A stretch of DNA of 64,000 nt from Hallerella porci (GTDB lineage: Bacteria > Fibrobacterota > Fibrobacteria > Fibrobacterales > Fibrobacteraceae). Under the pieces are notes generated by a model. It ran no database searches, was not told the DNA's origin, and saw only the letters and a program-made list of their open reading frames with translations. The position numbers and the translations under genes are program-made. Positions 63,514 to 64,000 of the stretch are shown here, piece by piece (the first letter of the stretch is position 1; each line of letters opens with the position of its first letter). The stretch covers positions 1 through 64,000 of the forward strand of contig NZ_QGHD01000001.1 of NCBI RefSeq assembly GCF_003148885.1, read 5' to 3'.

Positions 63514-64000
63514 ATGATTTGCGTAGTTGAAGACGATAGCGATATTCGCGAAATGGAAGTTTACGCGCTGAAAAGTGCGGGTTATAAAGTGCTCGCTGCA
63601 GCATCTTCCGAAGAATTTTTTCGAGAACTCGGACTTGAAATTCCTGCGCTTGTCATTTTGGATGTGATGCTTCCGGGACGCGACGGCTTTTCAATTCTGA
63701 GCGAATTGCGGCATCGGGCGACGACATCCAAAGTTCCTGTGATGATGGTAACGGCGAAGACGACGGAAATGGATAAAATCAAAGGACTCGATTCAGGCGC
63801 CGATGATTATCTCACCAAGCCGTTTGGCATTATGGAATTTTTGGCGCGCGTGCGCGCCCTTTTGCGGCGGGCAGAAATGAAAGGTGAAGTCGTCGCAGCA
63901 AAGCCCGCAGAATTGCATCTCGGAAAAATTGAAATCGACGATGAACGTCATCAGGTCAAAGTCGATGGAAATTTAGTCGAATTTACTTTTAAAGAATATG
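63514..64000 (+). CDS. OmpR/PhoB-family response regulator, cut by window end
   Basis: The first 162 codons are visible from ATG 63514, with AAGGAAAG ahead. The receiver has VEDDS, the phospho-acceptor Asp in LDVMLPGRDGF, the Thr/Lys (MVTAK, LTKPFG) and then the start of a winged-helix domain (EIDDERHQVKVDGNLVEFTF). It follows the phosphate transporter by 66 bp and probably is the PhoB of this organism; a PhoR kinase may lie beyond the window. Confidence 0.88.
   Translation, partial: MICVVEDDSDIREMEVYALKSAGYKVLAAASSEEFFRELGLEIPALVILDVMLPGRDGFSILSELRHRATTSKVPVMMVTAKTTEMDKIKGLDSGADDYLTKPFGIMEFLARVRALLRRAEMKGEVVAAKPAELHLGKIEIDDERHQVKVDGNLVEFTFKEY

Noticed and set aside
1-64000. Prophage or integrative element
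   Set aside because: No integrase, capsid, portal, terminase or tail genes were seen; the only mobile DNA is the IS end and the mini-IS.
1-64000. tRNA or rRNA genes
   Set aside because: No tRNA-like cloverleaf or rRNA sequence was recognised in the intergenic gaps, although no search tool was used.

Overview
The window looks like chromosome from a Fibrobacter-type bacterium (phylum Fibrobacterota). The evidence is lineage-specific: a FISUMP (Fibrobacter succinogenes major paralogous) lipoprotein at 1.0-2.3 kb, a fibro-slime surface protein at 58.5-61.0 kb, a secreted GH5 enzyme ending in a sorting-type beta domain, an intracellular GH8 exo-oligoxylanase, PPi-dependent phosphofructokinase, and many envelope proteins with Asp-Ser-Ala-Lys linkers. 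No rRNA, tRNA, CRISPR array or intact prophage was recognised. The assignment rests on protein recognition by eye, with no database search.

Layout. 0-1 kb: the end of an IS4-type element, then a decayed gene. 1-5.4 kb: FISUMP lipoprotein, GH5 glycanase, ychF. 5.4-9.2 kb: two short-period repeat arrays, a receiver protein, a lamin-tail lipoprotein, an acidic membrane-anchored protein and floA. 9.3-9.7 kb: an internally deleted mini-IS with both ends and a target duplication. 9.7-18.7 kb: a DMT transporter, a lipoprotein, a tightly packed minus-strand run (DnaG-like protein, GT4, Dabb protein, HAD phosphatase, GH8), then ruvC with two peptidoglycan peptidase genes. 18.8-31.3 kb: minus-strand genes for PssA, a peptide-type binding protein, a TPR/beta-propeller protein, a response regulator and histidine kinase, two envelope proteins, a TrmA-like protein and a PrimPol-like ATPase. 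31.4-39.1 kb: XPB-type helicase, MATE pump, lipoprotein/OmpA pair with an orphan Phd antitoxin, and a large cadherin-like surface protein. 39.2-46.5 kb: pfp, aconitase, an HXXEE membrane protein among gene remnants, an Ala-rich outer-membrane protein and a lone PIN-like protein. 46.6-57.6 kb: gatB, hflX, dxs-like, tolB-pal-cpoB, a parvulin, prfB with its programmed frameshift, and rfbD. 57.7-64 kb: the fibro-slime protein, a Pit phosphate transporter behind a four-unit 11-bp repeat array, and a PhoB-like regulator cut by the window end.

The genes fit a plant-fibre degrader with an elaborate outer envelope: glycanases and surface adhesins, periplasmic sensing (kinase with propeller and LysM proteins), Tol-Pal, and PPi-linked glycolysis feeding a TCA segment.

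The most unusual signals are: (1) two primase/RecA-ATPase fusion proteins whose primase motifs look degenerate, one next to a TrmA-family protein lacking its catalytic Cys and Glu; (2) an 11-bp-phased repeat array shaped like a Pho box ahead of the phosphate transporter and PhoB-like gene; (3) a 42-bp tandem array upstream of a receiver gene; (4) a mini-IS with an 11-bp target duplication; and (5) a run of gene remnants around the HXXEE gene.
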